DNA of 12,691 nucleotides from an uncultured Clostridia bacterium (GTDB lineage: Bacteria > Bacillota > Clostridia > Christensenellales > Pumilibacteraceae), in NCBI GenBank assembly GCA_934270565.1, contig CAKQPR010000034.1:1-12691 (forward strand), in the 5' to 3' direction. The position numbers were made by a program, and so were the translations under genes. The notes under the pieces were generated by a model that saw nothing but the letters and a program-made list of their open reading frames with translations, was not told the origin of the DNA and ran no database searches. Every line of letters starts with the position of its first letter. Positions within the stretch are counted from its first letter, which is position 1. Of the stretch, positions 12,211 through 12,691 are shown piece by piece.

Positions 12211-12564
12211 TTATGGTAAAGAAACCGGATAACGGCAATAAAAACAACGTAAAAGGTATTTGAAACCGCAGATAAAAAGCTTCGGGTTAGTCCCGAAGCT
12301 TTTTGCATGGTTGCGGCTTATCGTCGAGTCGTCGAGCGGCATTCCGCAACACTGACAGATCAGTTGCCGCGGCGCGCCGAGCATGGTATTTATCGCCACG
12401 TCGAACACGTTCGACAAAAGCTTGAGCGTGTCCACGTTCGGAATGGTTTCACCCTTTTCCCAGCGCGATACCGCTTGCCGCGTAACGTATACCTTTTCGG
12501 CGAGGGCTTCCTGTGATAGTCCCTTTTCGTTTCTGAGTTTCAATATTACGTCTTTCGTTTCCAT
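12211..12564 (-). CDS. XRE-family HTH regulator with zinc ribbon, 3'-truncated
   Basis: A 117-codon frame starting at ATG 12564, with GGGAG 9 nt upstream. Residues 1-65 form an intact XRE helix-turn-helix (LSQEALAEKVYVTRQAVSRW at 16-35, then GETIPNVDTLKLL). Next comes LICQCCGMPLDDSTISR (68-84), the start of a putative zinc ribbon (C70, C72, C73; compare the Zn_ribbon_2 type). Relatives, from memory, go on with an acidic loop and a second YCxxCY pair; here the similarity ends near residue 85. Residues about 87-97 are encoded by the terminator stem, and the remainder (FICGFKYLLRCFYC...) looks like chance coding. Most transcripts would end before the stop codon, yielding a non-stop message. Probably a deletion remnant; the DNA-binding part may still be made. 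Confidence 0.7.
   Translation of the reverse strand: METKDVILKLRNEKGLSQEALAEKVYVTRQAVSRWEKGETIPNVDTLKLLSNVFDVAINTMLGAPRQLICQCCGMPLDDSTISRNHAKSFGTNPKLFICGFKYLLRCFYCRYPVSLP
12274..12304. terminator. Strong bidirectional terminator
   Basis: AAAAAGCTTCGGG (12274-12286), loop TTAGT, CCCGAAGCTTTTT (12292-12304): a perfect 13-bp stem with flanking A and T runs. It ends the mscL operon on the plus strand, and on the minus strand sits inside the reading frame of the truncated regulator. Confidence 0.92.
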
Positions 12565-12586
12565 AGTTGTGCTCCCGTTTTTCTAT

Positions 12587-12615
12587 ATTATAACATAGAA
12601 ACGAGACAAAATAAA
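12587..12615 (-). promoter_or_regulatory. Promoter of the truncated XRE regulator
   Basis: Minus strand TATAAT (12592-12587), with TTTATT (12615-12610) 17 bp upstream as a weak -35. The predicted start is about 15 nt before the ATG at 12564. The remaining bases to 12691 show no gene. Confidence 0.5.
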
Positions 12616-12691
12616 TTTTGTCCGCAACTGTCGTTGCTTACGGCTTTGCCTTCGCAAATCCGCCGTTTCCGTTGAAACACTGCGCTCGAAA

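Noticed and set aside
12213..12263. 16-residue frame MVKKPDNGNKNNVKGI just before the terminator, in frame with the mscL stop
   Set aside because: No ribosome site; most likely 3' untranslated sequence. Stop-codon readthrough of mscL is possible but unsupported.

Overview
This looks like a chromosomal segment from an uncultured, probably gut-associated Clostridia-type Firmicute. The signs are strong AGGAG Shine-Dalgarno sites, near-consensus TTGACA/TATAAT promoters, a lipoprotein-type PstS, CCA-encoding tRNA genes, an XRE/zinc-ribbon regulator of a Firmicute type, and moderately GC-rich coding with heavy use of GCG and GCC. The lineage is inferred from style only; no rRNA or marker phylogeny is possible here.

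Layout. (1) 1-540 is a mosaic of non-coding repeats: two 150-bp near-identical copies 370 bp apart, with a hairpin MITE-like element between them. (2) 568-4409 is a divergent unit. An AraC-type cupin regulator (minus) faces a three-gene sugar-modifying operon (plus): a Gfo/Idh/MocA oxidoreductase, a second shorter Gfo/Idh-like protein with no dinucleotide-binding glycine motif, and a xylose-isomerase-like TIM-barrel isomerase/epimerase. It ends in an intrinsic terminator at 4519-4544. (3) 4681-8038 is a high-affinity phosphate uptake operon: pstS, one fused pstC-pstA permease gene, and pstB. No phoU follows. A PhoP-box-like direct repeat lies upstream. (4) 8040-8700 is a second repeat mosaic, related to the one at 1-540. 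(5) 8792-9053 (minus) holds tRNA-Val(CAC) and tRNA-Ala(CGC), with one upstream promoter and one terminator. (6) 9238-12167 is a probable three-gene operon: a duplicated DUF1538 membrane transporter, a tandem PII-like protein, and an MscL mechanosensitive channel with an unusual charged C-terminal insertion. (7) 12211-12564 (minus) is an XRE/zinc-ribbon regulator cut off in its zinc ribbon; its reading frame runs through a terminator.

The most interesting candidate system is region 6. A DUF1538 transporter followed directly by a two-domain PII-like protein resembles the transporter plus PII gate arrangement of AmtB-GlnK and SbtA-SbtB. A mechanosensitive channel in the same transcription unit suggests a module for ion or osmolyte flux. 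The tandem PII architecture, the internally duplicated transporter and the modified MscL are all read from sequence; the shared function is inferred. Secondary points of interest are the PstC-PstA fusion, the paired Gfo/Idh and TIM-barrel operon (possible keto-sugar chemistry), the apparently leaderless AraC gene with a consensus promoter, and the composite repeats.
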